Source of the DNA: an uncultured Collinsella sp.
GTDB taxonomy: Bacteria > Actinomycetota > Coriobacteriia > Coriobacteriales > Coriobacteriaceae
Direction of reading: 5' to 3'
DNA: 64,000 bases
NCBI GenBank assembly: GCA_900539735.1
Contig: UQDE01000003.1
Span: 24,324-88,323 of the forward strand
Under the pieces are notes generated by a model. It made no database searches and was not told the origin of the DNA. It was given only the letters and a program-made list of their open reading frames with translations. Below, in pieces: positions 25,682-34,404 of this stretch. Position 1 is the first letter of the stretch. Each line of letters begins with the position of its first letter. The translations under genes and the position numbers were made by a program.

Positions 25682-28432
25682 CTAGGCGTTGCGCTTGGCC
25701 TCGAGCTTGGCCTGAGCGGCAGCCAGGCGTGCGAGGGGCACGCGATAGGGCGAGCAGGACACGTAGTCCACGTCGGCCACGTTAAACAGGCCCTTGATGG
25801 ACTTGGGGTCGCCGCCGTGCTCGCCGCACACGCCAAAGTGCATGTCGGGATTGGTGGCGCGGCCCTTCTCGACAGCCATGCGCACCAGCTCGAGAACCGC
25901 CGTGTCGATGGTCTCGAAGGGGTTGTCCTTCAGGATCTTCTTGTGCAGGTACAGCGGAATGAACTTGGCCTCGGCATCGTCGCGGGAGAAGCCAAAGGTC
26001 GTCTGGGTAAGGTCGTTGGTGCCAAAGCAGAAGAAGTCGGCGTGCTGGGCGATCTCGTCGGCGACCATGCAGGCGCGCGGCAGCTCGAGCATCGTGCCCA
26101 CGGGAATGTTGAGCTCGACGCCCTCCTCGGCGGAAACCTTGGCGATGACACGCTCGATGACCTCGCGGGTCTGGACATGCTCTGCCGTGATGGAAACGAG
26201 CGGAACCATGATCTCGGGGCGCGGGTCGACGCCATCCTTGATAAGGCGGGCAGCAGCCGTGGCGACGGCGCGAACCTGCATGAGCGGCAGATCGCTAAAG
26301 ACGACGGACAGGCGCACACCACGCAGGCCGAGCATCGGGTTGGACTCGACCATGCCGTCGATACGGCGCAGGCGGGCACGCAGGGCGGCAAGCTCTTCCT
26401 CGCTGGCGCCGGCGGCTTCCTTCTTGGTGATGGCGACCTCGAGTTCGCGAGGATTATCCAGGAACTCATGAAGCGGCGGATCGAGCAGGCGAACGACCAC
26501 CTCGCGACCGGACATGGTCTTGAACATGGACAGGAAGTCCTCAGTCTGGACCTTGAGCAGATCGGCCAGGGCCTGCTGCTTCACAGCCTCGTCGTCGGAC
26601 AGGATGAAGCTCTGGATAATGTTCTTGCGATCGCCCAGGAACATGTGCTCGGTACGGCACAGACCGATGGCCTCGGCGCCAAACTCGAGCGCGAGCTCGG
26701 CATCCTCGGGGTTGTCGGCGTTGACGCGCACGTGGTTGGCGTGACCGTCGGTCTCGTCCAGGCGGATCTCATCAGCCCAGGACAGGATGGTGTCCAAGTC
26801 GCCAGTGAGCTCGGCCGAAACCAGATCGACGGCGCCGTCGACGACGATGCCCTGAGTGCCGTCGATGGAGATGATGTCGCCCTCGTGCAGCACGCGATCG
26901 CTGCCCTCAATGTGCACGACCTTCTCGGCGGCGTCAATGTGGAAGCGCTCGACGCCGCAGACGCAGGGCGTGCCCATACCGCGAGCGATAACGGCGGCAT
27001 GGCTCGTCTTGCCACCGTGGCTGGTCAGGATGCCCTCGGCGGCGACCATGCCCTTCAGGTCATCGGGGTTGGTCTCCCAGCGAACCAGAATGACCTTATG
27101 GCCCTCGGCAGAACGCGCAACGGCGTCATCGCTCGAGAACACGACCTCGCCCACGGCGGCACCGGGACTGGCATTAAGGCCGCATGCGAGCGCCTCGTAT
27201 TTCTTGGAGGAGTCGAACTGCGGGTGCAGGAGCTGGTCGAGCTGCGCGGGGTCGATGCGGCTCACGGCCTCCTCACGGGTAATGAGGCCTTCCTCGACCA
27301 TCTCAATAGCAATGCGCAGAGCGGCGGTTGCGGTACGCTTGCCCACGCGGGTCTGGAGCATCCAGAGCTTGCCCTGCTCGATGGTGAACTCGATGTCGCA
27401 CATATCGCGGTAGTGATCCTCAAGCGTCAGGAAGACACGCTCAAGCTCCTCACCTGCGGACTCGAGGCCCGGGGTGGTCTTGAGGTCGGCAATGGGCTCG
27501 GTGTTGCGGATGCCGGCGACGACATCCTCGCCCTGGGCGTTGACCAGAAAGTCGCCGTAGAATTCCTTGGTGCCGTCGGCTGGGTTGCGCGTAAAGGCGA
27601 CGCCGGTCGCCGAGGTCTCGCCCTTATTGCCAAAGGCCATAGCCTGGACGTTGACGGCGGTGCCAAGGTCGTCGGAAATGCCGTGCTGCTTGCGGTAGAT
27701 GCAGGCACGCTCGTTCATCCAGCTGCCAAAGACGGCCTGAATGGCAAGGCGCAGCTGGAGCTCCGGATCGTGCGGAAAGACGGGCTTGCCTTCCGCGACC
27801 TCGAGCTCCGGGTACTGGGCGGCCTCGACGTTGTCGGAGAAAATGCACTTGAAGGTCTCGACGAGCTCCTGCAGGTCCTCGGCCGAAAGCTCAGAATCGA
27901 CGCGAACGCCGGCGACCAGGCGAGCCTGGGTCAGGGCATTCTCGAACAAGTCGGCATCGACACCCATGACGACGTTGGAGAACATCTGGATAAAGCGACG
28001 ATAGCTGTCCCAGGCAAAGCGCGGGTTCTGCGTCTGGGCGATAAGGCCCTGAACGGACTCGTCGTTGAGGCCCAAGTTGAGGACCGTGTCCATCATGCCG
28101 GGCATTGAAAACGGAGCGCCCGAGCGCACCGAGACGAGCAGCGGGTCACGGGCATCGCCGAGCTTCTTGCCGCAGCGAGCCTCGAGGTCGGCCTCGGCGG
28201 CAACGATCTCGTCGAGCGCGCCTTCGGGCCAGACGTTGCCGGCACCGGAGTACTCGACGCAGGTCTGGCAGGTAATGGTAAAGCCACCGGGAACCGGCAG
28301 GCCGATACGGCTCATCTCGGCAAGGTTAGCGCCTTTGCCGCCAAGTACGAAGTTCATAGACTTGTCGCCCTCAGTGACACAGGTGCCCTGGGCATCGGTT
28401 CCAAAACGGTAAACCCTCTTGCAATCGCTCAC
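25682..28432 (-). CDS. ppdK: Pyruvate, phosphate dikinase
   Basis: Interconverts pyruvate, ATP and phosphate with PEP, AMP and pyrophosphate; in anaerobes it serves glycolysis or gluconeogenesis. The 916 residues contain the ATP-grasp start GGKGANLAEMSRIGLPVPGG, the swivelling-domain histidine in GGKTSHAAVIARGMGTP, and the C-terminal PEP-binding block FGVCGEHGGDP. The start is GTG at 28432 after GGAAGGGG. Its regulatory protein gene is about 11.7 kb away, across the accessory island. The threonine before the catalytic histidine, target of such regulators, is present. Confidence 0.97.
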   Translation of the reverse strand: MSDCKRVYRFGTDAQGTCVTEGDKSMNFVLGGKGANLAEMSRIGLPVPGGFTITCQTCVEYSGAGNVWPEGALDEIVAAEADLEARCGKKLGDARDPLLVSVRSGAPFSMPGMMDTVLNLGLNDESVQGLIAQTQNPRFAWDSYRRFIQMFSNVVMGVDADLFENALTQARLVAGVRVDSELSAEDLQELVETFKCIFSDNVEAAQYPELEVAEGKPVFPHDPELQLRLAIQAVFGSWMNERACIYRKQHGISDDLGTAVNVQAMAFGNKGETSATGVAFTRNPADGTKEFYGDFLVNAQGEDVVAGIRNTEPIADLKTTPGLESAGEELERVFLTLEDHYRDMCDIEFTIEQGKLWMLQTRVGKRTATAALRIAIEMVEEGLITREEAVSRIDPAQLDQLLHPQFDSSKKYEALACGLNASPGAAVGEVVFSSDDAVARSAEGHKVILVRWETNPDDLKGMVAAEGILTSHGGKTSHAAVIARGMGTPCVCGVERFHIDAAEKVVHIEGSDRVLHEGDIISIDGTQGIVVDGAVDLVSAELTGDLDTILSWADEIRLDETDGHANHVRVNADNPEDAELALEFGAEAIGLCRTEHMFLGDRKNIIQSFILSDDEAVKQQALADLLKVQTEDFLSMFKTMSGREVVVRLLDPPLHEFLDNPRELEVAITKKEAAGASEEELAALRARLRRIDGMVESNPMLGLRGVRLSVVFSDLPLMQVRAVATAAARLIKDGVDPRPEIMVPLVSITAEHVQTREVIERVIAKVSAEEGVELNIPVGTMLELPRACMVADEIAQHADFFCFGTNDLTQTTFGFSRDDAEAKFIPLYLHKKILKDNPFETIDTAVLELVRMAVEKGRATNPDMHFGVCGEHGGDPKSIKGLFNVADVDYVSCSPYRVPLARLAAAQAKLEAKRNA

Positions 28433-28554
28433 GATACTTCCCCTTCCATGCGATCTCGCGCACGACCGTGGTAACGAATCGGCCCGCCGGATGCGGGCCG
28501 TGAGGGAACTATACGGCGGGTTTTGAATGGGCTTGAGCAGAGGATACGCGGTTT

Positions 28555-28669
28555 GGTAAACGTGCTAAAACTAGCGGTAAACGGTAGGTAAAGGTGGTTA
28601 CCTTATGAAGATACCAGTACAACGTAGTCGCAGGTCAAAAGCGGTATAAACTGCTAAAACGCTTTAGCA
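28555..28669 (-). promoter_or_regulatory. Repeat-rich region upstream of ppdK
   Basis: GGTAAACG occurs at 28555-28562 and 28576-28583, and GGTAAAGG at 28587-28594, spaced 21 and 11 bases, so all lie on one face of the helix. A perfect palindrome TGCTAAA-ACGC-TTTAGCA follows at 28652-28669, and TGCTAAAAC also occurs at 28563. These look like regulator-binding sites 120-240 bases upstream of ppdK. No regulator is assigned. Confidence 0.4.
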
Positions 28670-28764
28670 AAAAGCTGTAATTATTGGAATGGAATCTCTT
28701 AAACTACGCAATAGCCAAGAAAGACAAAATCTATCAGAAGTATTTGTCCCAGGGATTTTGGTCA

Positions 28765-28783
28765 GAGTAGCTAATTTGGGACG
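28765..28783 (+). repeat. Left copy of the 19-bp island-flanking repeat
   Basis: GAGTAGCTAATTTGGGACG, exactly inverted at 40148-40166. A related copy lies at 48162-48193. Confidence 0.8.
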
Positions 28784-28858
28784 GGGCTATTTTAGCCACC
28801 CCGGCAGATAGCGCGAATGCTTTGGCGGAGTAACGGCCGGGGTAGCTAAAAAAGCCCC
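28783..28858. repeat. MITE-like inverted repeat
   Basis: A 23-base arm at 28783-28805 pairs with 28836-28858 with only two mismatches, enclosing 30 bases. The arms begin GGGGCT and end CCCCGGC. It directly continues the 19-bp repeat and shares its TTTAGCYACCC tail with the copy at 48162-48193, so both belong to one dispersed REP-like family. Confidence 0.65.
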
Positions 28859-29064
28859 ATTACAGTTTGAGTCGTCCGAAAGGGCGGCTCCTTACTAGTT
28901 CTGGTAATACGATTGAGCCGTACCGATGGTCGCTGGCCGACCGCGACCGCGACGCGGCCTCCACCCGAGACCCCCATCTCGACACATAGCCCGTCATCCG
29001 ACGAAAGCGCGCAGGTCGTCCTGTATAGGCGCATGGTGTCCCCCTCCGCCGCAAGAGGGAAACG

Positions 29065-29100
29065 AAAAAGCCCCTCTTTGCCACTACGGACAAAAGGGGC
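29065..29100 (-). terminator. Terminator downstream of the island's minus-strand genes
   Basis: GCCCCTTTTG pairs with CAAAGAGGGGC (one bulge) and is followed by five Ts on the minus strand. It lies about 80 bases beyond the ABC-ATPase remnant. Confidence 0.65.
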
Positions 29101-29178
29101 CTCCCAGGGGAAACGTGTTACAAAGCCTTCTTTGCAGGACGATGAAGATCAGAAACCCAACGTCGTACGCGTAGGGAC

Positions 29179-29778
29179 TTACCCAACACCCACGCCATTT
29201 CGATCTTCTGGGCCTTCAACGCCACGTCCCGATAAGCATCCGGGCATCGGAATGACCTCGTCGCAAGCCGCAAGCATCTCTTCGTCATGAGTGACAACAA
29301 TTACAATATGGTCTCTCTTAACCTCATGAAGCAATTTAATTAGCGCGCTCCGGCTCTTCGCATCAAGCGCTGAAGTTGACTCAAGAAACAACATGACGTC
29401 CGGCGATTTCAACATCTGCCGCACAATTGCGATGTTCTGCTTCTCCCCGCCGGACACCCCTCCTTTCTTGCTGCCAAGCATCGCTGCCGCCCCGTTCTCC
29501 GCAGCGGCAATCATTTTGTCTAACCCCAATATGGCAAGCATCCGATTCAGTTTGTCGGCCTCGAAATCATCAGAAAGCAGCGTAAGATTATCGAGGATCG
29601 TCCCCCCAACAATAGGGGGCTCTTGCTCCGTAATGCCAACTCGGCACCGCCGCAATGCGTATCGGTCGATGCGACGCTGTGATACCCCGTTGTAGAGGAC
29701 GGCCCCTTCCGTGTTATCTGGATATAGACCCAATATCACTGACAGCAGCGAGCTCTTCCCCGAGCCATTTCTTCTTGC
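29179..29778 (-). pseudogene. ABC exporter ATPase remnant (3' end only)
   Basis: The frame encodes an ABC ATPase beginning three codons before Walker A (NGSGKSSLLS, 29742-29769), with a TAA at 29779-29781 directly upstream. No transmembrane part precedes it; the next gene ends 84 bases further upstream. The Q-loop region (VGITEQEPPIVGGTI), signature (VSGGEKQ) and H-loop (VTHDEE) are present. The Walker B aspartate is replaced (MLFLES where LLDEP is usual), and the end after VIPMPG is not family-like. It looks like the decayed second half-transporter of the island. Confidence 0.75.
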
Positions 29779-29864
29779 TTACTGTTTTTCTTATATTGTA
29801 ACGATTTTCGATAAGAGGAAAGATTACTCCATGACGCGCAAGCCCGAACTCTAAGCGTTTCCCA

Positions 29865-31469
29865 TCAGCATTGCCCATTTTTCGGATCGAAATCCAAATC
29901 CAGCTTCCTATCGCATGCTGAAATCAAATCCTGATCATGGCTTACAACAAGAATTAGCTGATCGAAGGGATTTCGATGAATATACTCCGTGAACTCCCGA
30001 CGGCTTTCTTCATCTAAATCGTTCGTTGGTTCATCGAACACAAGCACTTCCGGCTGCCTGCGAAGTGCTGCGAATATCCTTAGCTTTCGATACTCTCCAC
30101 CAGAAAGGTCTCTACAATTCTTGCCTTTTAACGATTCGACGGTTCGATAGAAACTCGGCACAAGCTCTCGGAGGTTTTCGCTCGATCCCCGAATCGACGT
30201 CCTCTCAAGGTAATTCTCCACCGTTTCGTTCGGAATAAAGAGCTTTTGCGGGCACACCGCAAACAGGTCCCGTCGGATCGTCTCCATATCGAGCTCTTCA
30301 TATGGCACCGACCCCAAAGCCCGATGTCCCCCAGCAGAATATAGTCCAAGGAGCACCTTCAGAAACGTGCTTTTTCCGCATCCGTTCGGCCCGGTAATGG
30401 CATAGGTTTTTCCTTCCTCCACCTCCACGGAGAGGTCGCGGTATAAGTAGGGCTTTCCCGCGTATCGGTACGCGATGTTGGACAACGATATGCTCTCCAC
30501 GTGCCCAACCGTGAGGGTGCCGCGGTCCTCGGCGTCCTCCGTCAGAGCCCCCAATCGGTCGAACGAGGCCCTTGCGTCCTGATACGATTTGAAATAATTC
30601 AAAAAATACTTGAAGCATCCGAACGCCATCGAGTAATACGAGTTCACCATTGTGAACTCGCCTAAGCTCATTCTTCCGCTCAATATTTCCATCCCGGAGA
30701 TCACGAGCAGTGCCCCCCGAAACACAGACGAGATCAGGCCGTCGCTTGATGTGGCCAGATTCGAGACCCTACTTGCTTTCATGTAAATCGGGTAGTACCC
30801 CTCGAATACCCCTTTGAGCGTCCGAGCGCTCTGGTTATATGCGCCATCGCACTTAATGTCAAACAACTGCGACAGCTCGCCGCTCACGGACGCGAAAAGC
30901 TTACTCAAACCCTCCTTGTTCGCAAGCGAACTGTTGTACAACGGCTTTTTCAACGCCCTGAATAAAATGAAGTACGCAACAAGCGAACATGCACTTAACA
31001 CCAGGAACACCGGATTAATCGAAAACAGGATGATGCATATCAACACAACCAGAACGATGTTAAGCCCGATCGTCAGGAAGTTGTTCACGACAAACGATGA
31101 CACCGCATTCGAATCCGCATACACCCTCTGCGTTGTATAGGATGGATCCGCCTGCTCCCCCTTTTCCAGGGGCCCCCGTTCAAACGACTCACACGTGGTC
31201 CCCATCAGTCTCGTCGTCATCTCCAAGATGACGCGCGATACGTTCACACCCATCGCATACGACATGAAGGAGGCCGATATCCCTATGCCCGCAACAAAGG
31301 CCGCAAACCACACGACGCGAGATGGATCCCTATTCGTCACGAGAAAGTCTACAAACCCACCGTTTAAGGCGGGCATGACGCACGAGAGAGCAAAATTCAC
31401 CAGCATGAGAATCACGAAAAGCCGTGACCCTTTACACCGAAACAACTCGTGAACCGTCTTCTTAAACAT
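29865..31469 (-). CDS. ABC exporter, fused membrane and ATPase domains
   Basis: A 534-residue half-transporter of the type that exports peptides or lipids. About six hydrophobic segments occupy the first 300 residues. The ATPase has Walker A GPNGCGKST, signature LSGGEYRK, Walker B VLVFDEPTNDLD and switch VVSHDQD. There is no N-terminal C39 peptidase domain, so it would not cleave a leader itself. ATG at 31469 follows GGGAG. It is the only intact transporter in the island, which makes it a candidate exporter for either peptide system; partner and substrate are unknown. Confidence 0.85.
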   Translation of the reverse strand: MFKKTVHELFRCKGSRLFVILMLVNFALSCVMPALNGGFVDFLVTNRDPSRVVWFAAFVAGIGISASFMSYAMGVNVSRVILEMTTRLMGTTCESFERGPLEKGEQADPSYTTQRVYADSNAVSSFVVNNFLTIGLNIVLVVLICIILFSINPVFLVLSACSLVAYFILFRALKKPLYNSSLANKEGLSKLFASVSGELSQLFDIKCDGAYNQSARTLKGVFEGYYPIYMKASRVSNLATSSDGLISSVFRGALLVISGMEILSGRMSLGEFTMVNSYYSMAFGCFKYFLNYFKSYQDARASFDRLGALTEDAEDRGTLTVGHVESISLSNIAYRYAGKPYLYRDLSVEVEEGKTYAITGPNGCGKSTFLKVLLGLYSAGGHRALGSVPYEELDMETIRRDLFAVCPQKLFIPNETVENYLERTSIRGSSENLRELVPSFYRTVESLKGKNCRDLSGGEYRKLRIFAALRRQPEVLVFDEPTNDLDEESRREFTEYIHRNPFDQLILVVSHDQDLISACDRKLDLDFDPKNGQC

Positions 31470-31565
31470 GCCAGCTCCCATCAAGCGGCCTTTTATCCAA
31501 AACTGAATTTGCTCGCCGCTTAATCGCTCCCATATATCCCTTGTTGTTAATCCTTGCTCAAGACA

Positions 31566-31919
31566 TTATCTCGGGTTGCGGTGCCCAGGATTCCATTTCA
31601 CCTTTATATACATACGAATAAGCCCCCTATTTGCATAGGCAAGCGCGGCGATTATAACAGCAGCCACCATCAGACCGAGAATAGCCCTTTTGTCCGGAAA
31701 AAGGGACGAGAGAAAAAGGCATATTGCGGAGAAAACTATAGACGCCCCCACCACTCGGTTTGCGCCTAGAGACTCGGCCGTCCGCTTTGCCTCCTCTAAA
31801 CGCTCTCCCGATAGCAATGACATTCCGGCAAGCAATCCCGTGAGCTTGCCTCGATATATCATTATTCCGAACAACAGCAGCAGGCATGACCCCACCATTG
31901 AAACCACAACGTCCGACAT
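31566..31919 (-). CDS. Small membrane protein (DUF3784-like)
   Basis: A 117-residue protein with three predicted membrane segments (about residues 5-20, 58-77 and 80-98). Its layout, a first TM, the stretch YRGKLTGLLAGMSLLS, then two TMs, recalls DUF3784 proteins of Gram-positives. The start at 31919 has GGAG eight bases upstream; ATG at 31925 is possible. It lies upstream of the ABC exporter on the same strand and diverges from the PqqD-like gene. A role in export or self-protection is only a guess. Confidence 0.6.
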   Translation of the reverse strand: MSDVVVSMVGSCLLLLFGIMIYRGKLTGLLAGMSLLSGERLEEAKRTAESLGANRVVGASIVFSAICLFLSSLFPDKRAILGLMVAAVIIAALAYANRGLIRMYIKVKWNPGHRNPR

Positions 31920-31964
31920 CGCCATCACTCCAGTCCACTCCTTCAATACCAGCCCTATCGACAA

Positions 31965-32095
31965 ACATCAAAACTTTTTTTAACCTAATATTGTATATCG
32001 ATATAAATATATTCTTTTATATATCGTTTCGATTTGTGATATTTTATCGAACGAGTTGCTATTCGAGGAAGATAGGCCACAACCAAAGGAGATCA
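31965..32095. promoter_or_regulatory. AT-rich divergent promoter region
   Basis: Very AT-rich DNA between divergent genes. It contains the palindrome TATATCGATATA (31994-32005) and, about 15 bases on, an inverted partner TATATCG, so an operator is plausible. Individual -35/-10 pairs cannot be chosen with confidence. Confidence 0.45.
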
Positions 32096-32989
32096 ATGGA
32101 ATCCGTGAATGTTTGGAGCGCGCAAATCTCATCATTGCCTGGAGTCATCCCTATCCCCCTCGACCCAAGCTACCTTCGCAGTGAACCAAATAACCGCCTG
32201 AGCGTCCTAAGCTCAGATGGGAAACAAATCTATACGATCCTCAACAGGGTCGCTAAAGAGATTCTTGACTTATGCGACGGCACCTGCGATTTGCCCAAAA
32301 TTCTCCGTCTGTTCCAAGAAAAATACCCAGATCAACCGCGCGAGACGCTAGCGCATGACCTGGCCCAAACCCTGCATAGCCTGACCGTAAACTGTCTTAT
32401 CGTTTGGAAGAAAGAAGGGAGATATATGAACGACCCTTTCGGCTCCGATTACCTAACATCGGTGAATCCCGACGAGCTGCTTATTCTCGCGGACGCGAGC
32501 AGGTTTGCTGAAATCGAAGAGGCGGCTGCAAAATCCCTCTCTGCAAAACAGTCCAAAAATGGCAATAGGATCTATTTCTCTGAGTTCGACGTTGAGCCCG
32601 AATTGGAGAACTTTCTGGTTCTTCGCCAAAGGCTCTTTTCCTTTACCCATGATTATTTTCTACTCACGAGCCAGTCCGGAGTAATTAATGGATTGATAAT
32701 ATGCGAGCCGGCCACTAATCCCGCCGGCCGCAGCGTCATCATCAAATTTATCTCATGCAGCTCCACGCTGCTTGCCGGTGTGCTCGACCGCCTTGCGGAA
32801 TACTACGGATCTTCCGCTCCCAAAGCCTACCGCGCGCTCAGAATTGACGCGCCTGATTCCACCCCAATCGCCGAACAACTTGACCATTCCGACCAGCGCC
32901 TTGGCTTTTCCTTAGTCGGCACCCTGCCCAATGAGCTCGACTCGGGCGACGTCAAGCTGTTTGTTCGCCCGCTCGATAAGAAGCAATAA
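32096..32989 (+). CDS. PqqD-like recognition domain fused to a GNAT-like domain
   Basis: A 297-residue protein. Residues about 35-105 match the PqqD/RiPP recognition element pattern: a beta-hairpin (LSVLSSDGKQIYTILN), then VAKEILDLCDGTCDLPKILRLF and a final helix and strand ending NCLIVW. Such domains bind the leader of a ribosomal peptide and present it to a radical SAM enzyme. Residues about 160-295 look like a GNAT fold, ending GFSLVGTLPNELDSGDVKLFVR; acyl transfer to the peptide would be possible but is unproven. AAAGGAG precedes the ATG. The stop overlaps the next gene (TAATG). Confidence 0.65.
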   Translation: MESVNVWSAQISSLPGVIPIPLDPSYLRSEPNNRLSVLSSDGKQIYTILNRVAKEILDLCDGTCDLPKILRLFQEKYPDQPRETLAHDLAQTLHSLTVNCLIVWKKEGRYMNDPFGSDYLTSVNPDELLILADASRFAEIEEAAAKSLSAKQSKNGNRIYFSEFDVEPELENFLVLRQRLFSFTHDYFLLTSQSGVINGLIICEPATNPAGRSVIIKFISCSSTLLAGVLDRLAEYYGSSAPKAYRALRIDAPDSTPIAEQLDHSDQRLGFSLVGTLPNELDSGDVKLFVRPLDKKQ

Positions 32990-34035
32990 TGAGCATGCCG
33001 GCAATAATCGGAGCGCCCCACAGCGTTGCGCTCGACATTACAAACAAATGCAACCTTCGTTGTCTACACTGCTTCAACAACAGTGGAGAAAACGATGTCG
33101 TCGCGAACGAATTATCCGACAACGAAGTCCTCGAACTCGTCGACTCGATTTGTCAAATGCACCCCTTTAGCTTCTGCTTCTGCGGAGGCGAGACCCTCCT
33201 GCGAAAGGATCTTGTCATCGAGTCCTTGCGGCGGCTCAGCGCATCTGGCGTCAAATGCAACCTCGTGTCAAACGGTCTGCTCGCAAACTCAAATACTTTG
33301 CATGAGCTCGAACGCGCCGGTTTAAACGGCATACAGTTTAGCCTCGATGGCCTACGCGATTCTCACGAACATATGCGAGGACTCTCGGGATTATACGACC
33401 GGGTGCTCGACGCCATCGATATCACGCTGAACGAAACCTCACTGCACCTTTCAATTGCCTTTTGTCCGACATCGTTCAATGTCGACGATTTCAAACCAGT
33501 TTGCACGATGCTTCGAGACAAGCTGAAATCGTCGGGTAGAACTGACCGAATTGACCTTAGAGTTCAGCCGCTCATGCTCCTCGGTAGAGCCCGAAGAAAC
33601 CGCACGATTCGCCCTTCGAATAATCAATACCGTCGGCTAGTCAACACGATCAATGACCTTCGATACGATCCGGACTATCGAGGCTATTTCATGCTTGAGT
33701 GGGGCGACCCCATCGACCACTTGGTCAGATTCCCTCAACTGCAAATGCAATTTGACCAAGTGGCCATCCACGCCAATGGCGATATCGTCGCATCCCCCTA
33801 TATACCTCTCATCATCGGAAACGTTCGCAAACACAGCCTTCAGGAATACTACGATGCCGGAATGGCAACCGTTTGGGATAAGCCCGTTGTTACCGCGTTG
33901 GCCAATCGTATGCACTCGATTGACGAGATGGAAGAGATCTCATCGTTGATTGCAGACATCAATATGGACGGCGACCTCTATATCGACCTGATCGACGATG
34001 ATCTAGGCGACCTGAGCGTCCTGTCACAATTCTAA
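32989..34035 (+). CDS. Radical SAM enzyme of a RiPP-like operon
   Basis: The 348-residue protein has the radical SAM cluster motif at Cys21, Cys25 and Cys28 (ITNKCNLRCLHC), then FCFCGGETLLRKD, VSNGLL and FSLDGLRDSHEHMRG. The C-terminal region keeps the SPASM-like outline (HANGDIVASPYIPLIIGNV) but lacks its cysteines, so an auxiliary cluster there is unlikely. Start overlaps the PqqD-like gene by one base; the candidate precursor begins 12 bases after its stop. Most likely it installs a carbon-centred modification on that peptide; reaction type unknown. Confidence 0.85.
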   Translation: MSMPAIIGAPHSVALDITNKCNLRCLHCFNNSGENDVVANELSDNEVLELVDSICQMHPFSFCFCGGETLLRKDLVIESLRRLSASGVKCNLVSNGLLANSNTLHELERAGLNGIQFSLDGLRDSHEHMRGLSGLYDRVLDAIDITLNETSLHLSIAFCPTSFNVDDFKPVCTMLRDKLKSSGRTDRIDLRVQPLMLLGRARRNRTIRPSNNQYRRLVNTINDLRYDPDYRGYFMLEWGDPIDHLVRFPQLQMQFDQVAIHANGDIVASPYIPLIIGNVRKHSLQEYYDAGMATVWDKPVVTALANRMHSIDEMEEISSLIADINMDGDLYIDLIDDDLGDLSVLSQF

Positions 34036-34047
34036 GGAGATGTTCCC

Positions 34048-34230
34048 ATGTACGAGACCCCAGAAGTAGAGAAGATGGATTCCAAAACCGGCCCCGTTCC
34101 CGTTGTGGTCAACTTTGCAGCCGTCGTGGATAACGTAGTCGCAGCCGTCTATGATGCCGTCGTTGCGGCCTACGCATTCTGGTACTCGGCAGACAACGAC
34201 GGCACCGGGACGAGTGCAGCACAGAACTAG
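34048..34230 (+). CDS. Candidate RiPP precursor peptide
   Basis: A 60-residue peptide with an excellent AAGGAGA site eight bases upstream. The first 18 residues (MYETPEVEKMDSKTGPVP) are charged and leader-like, similar in style to other precursors beginning M-x-x-x-P-E. Residues 19-46 are Val/Ala-rich with Asn, Asp and aromatics; VVAA recurs at 30-33 and 38-41 (period 8), and the block ends YAFWY. No cysteine, and serine/threonine lie outside the core, so lanthionine or sactionine chemistry is excluded. Directly follows the radical SAM gene. Confidence 0.7.
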   Translation: MYETPEVEKMDSKTGPVPVVVNFAAVVDNVVAAVYDAVVAAYAFWYSADNDGTGTSAAQN

Positions 34231-34366
34231 TCGCCGGCTCATCGAGCAATCGCCTCGCCTATCACTGCATGCGATTGACTGCGCAGCCCCAGCCAACGCC
34301 CAAAGCGCCTTGAAGAGCTGCTTGTAACATTCGTTCATTCAACAGCGAGATCTCTTCACCATTCTC

Positions 34367-34404
34367 GGCCGGCCCGACAGATCGACACATCAGTCGGGCC
34401 GGCC
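34367..34404 (+). terminator. Strong hairpin ending operon A
   Basis: GGCCGGCCCGAC pairs perfectly with GTCGGGCCGGCC around a 14-base loop, about 140 bases after the peptide gene. There is no T run. Confidence 0.55.

Larger units (their letters stand above)
28670..29064. other. Non-coding stretch at the left edge of the accessory island
   Basis: Between the ppdK upstream region and the first island gene I find only the repeats at 28765-28858 and a terminator at 29065-29100. Short frames here have no ribosome site or recognisable product. Confidence 0.5.

Noticed and set aside
34231..34366. tRNA or small RNA gene after the precursor peptide
   Set aside because: Only the hairpin at 34367-34404 is convincing; no cloverleaf or T-loop consensus could be found, here or elsewhere in the window.
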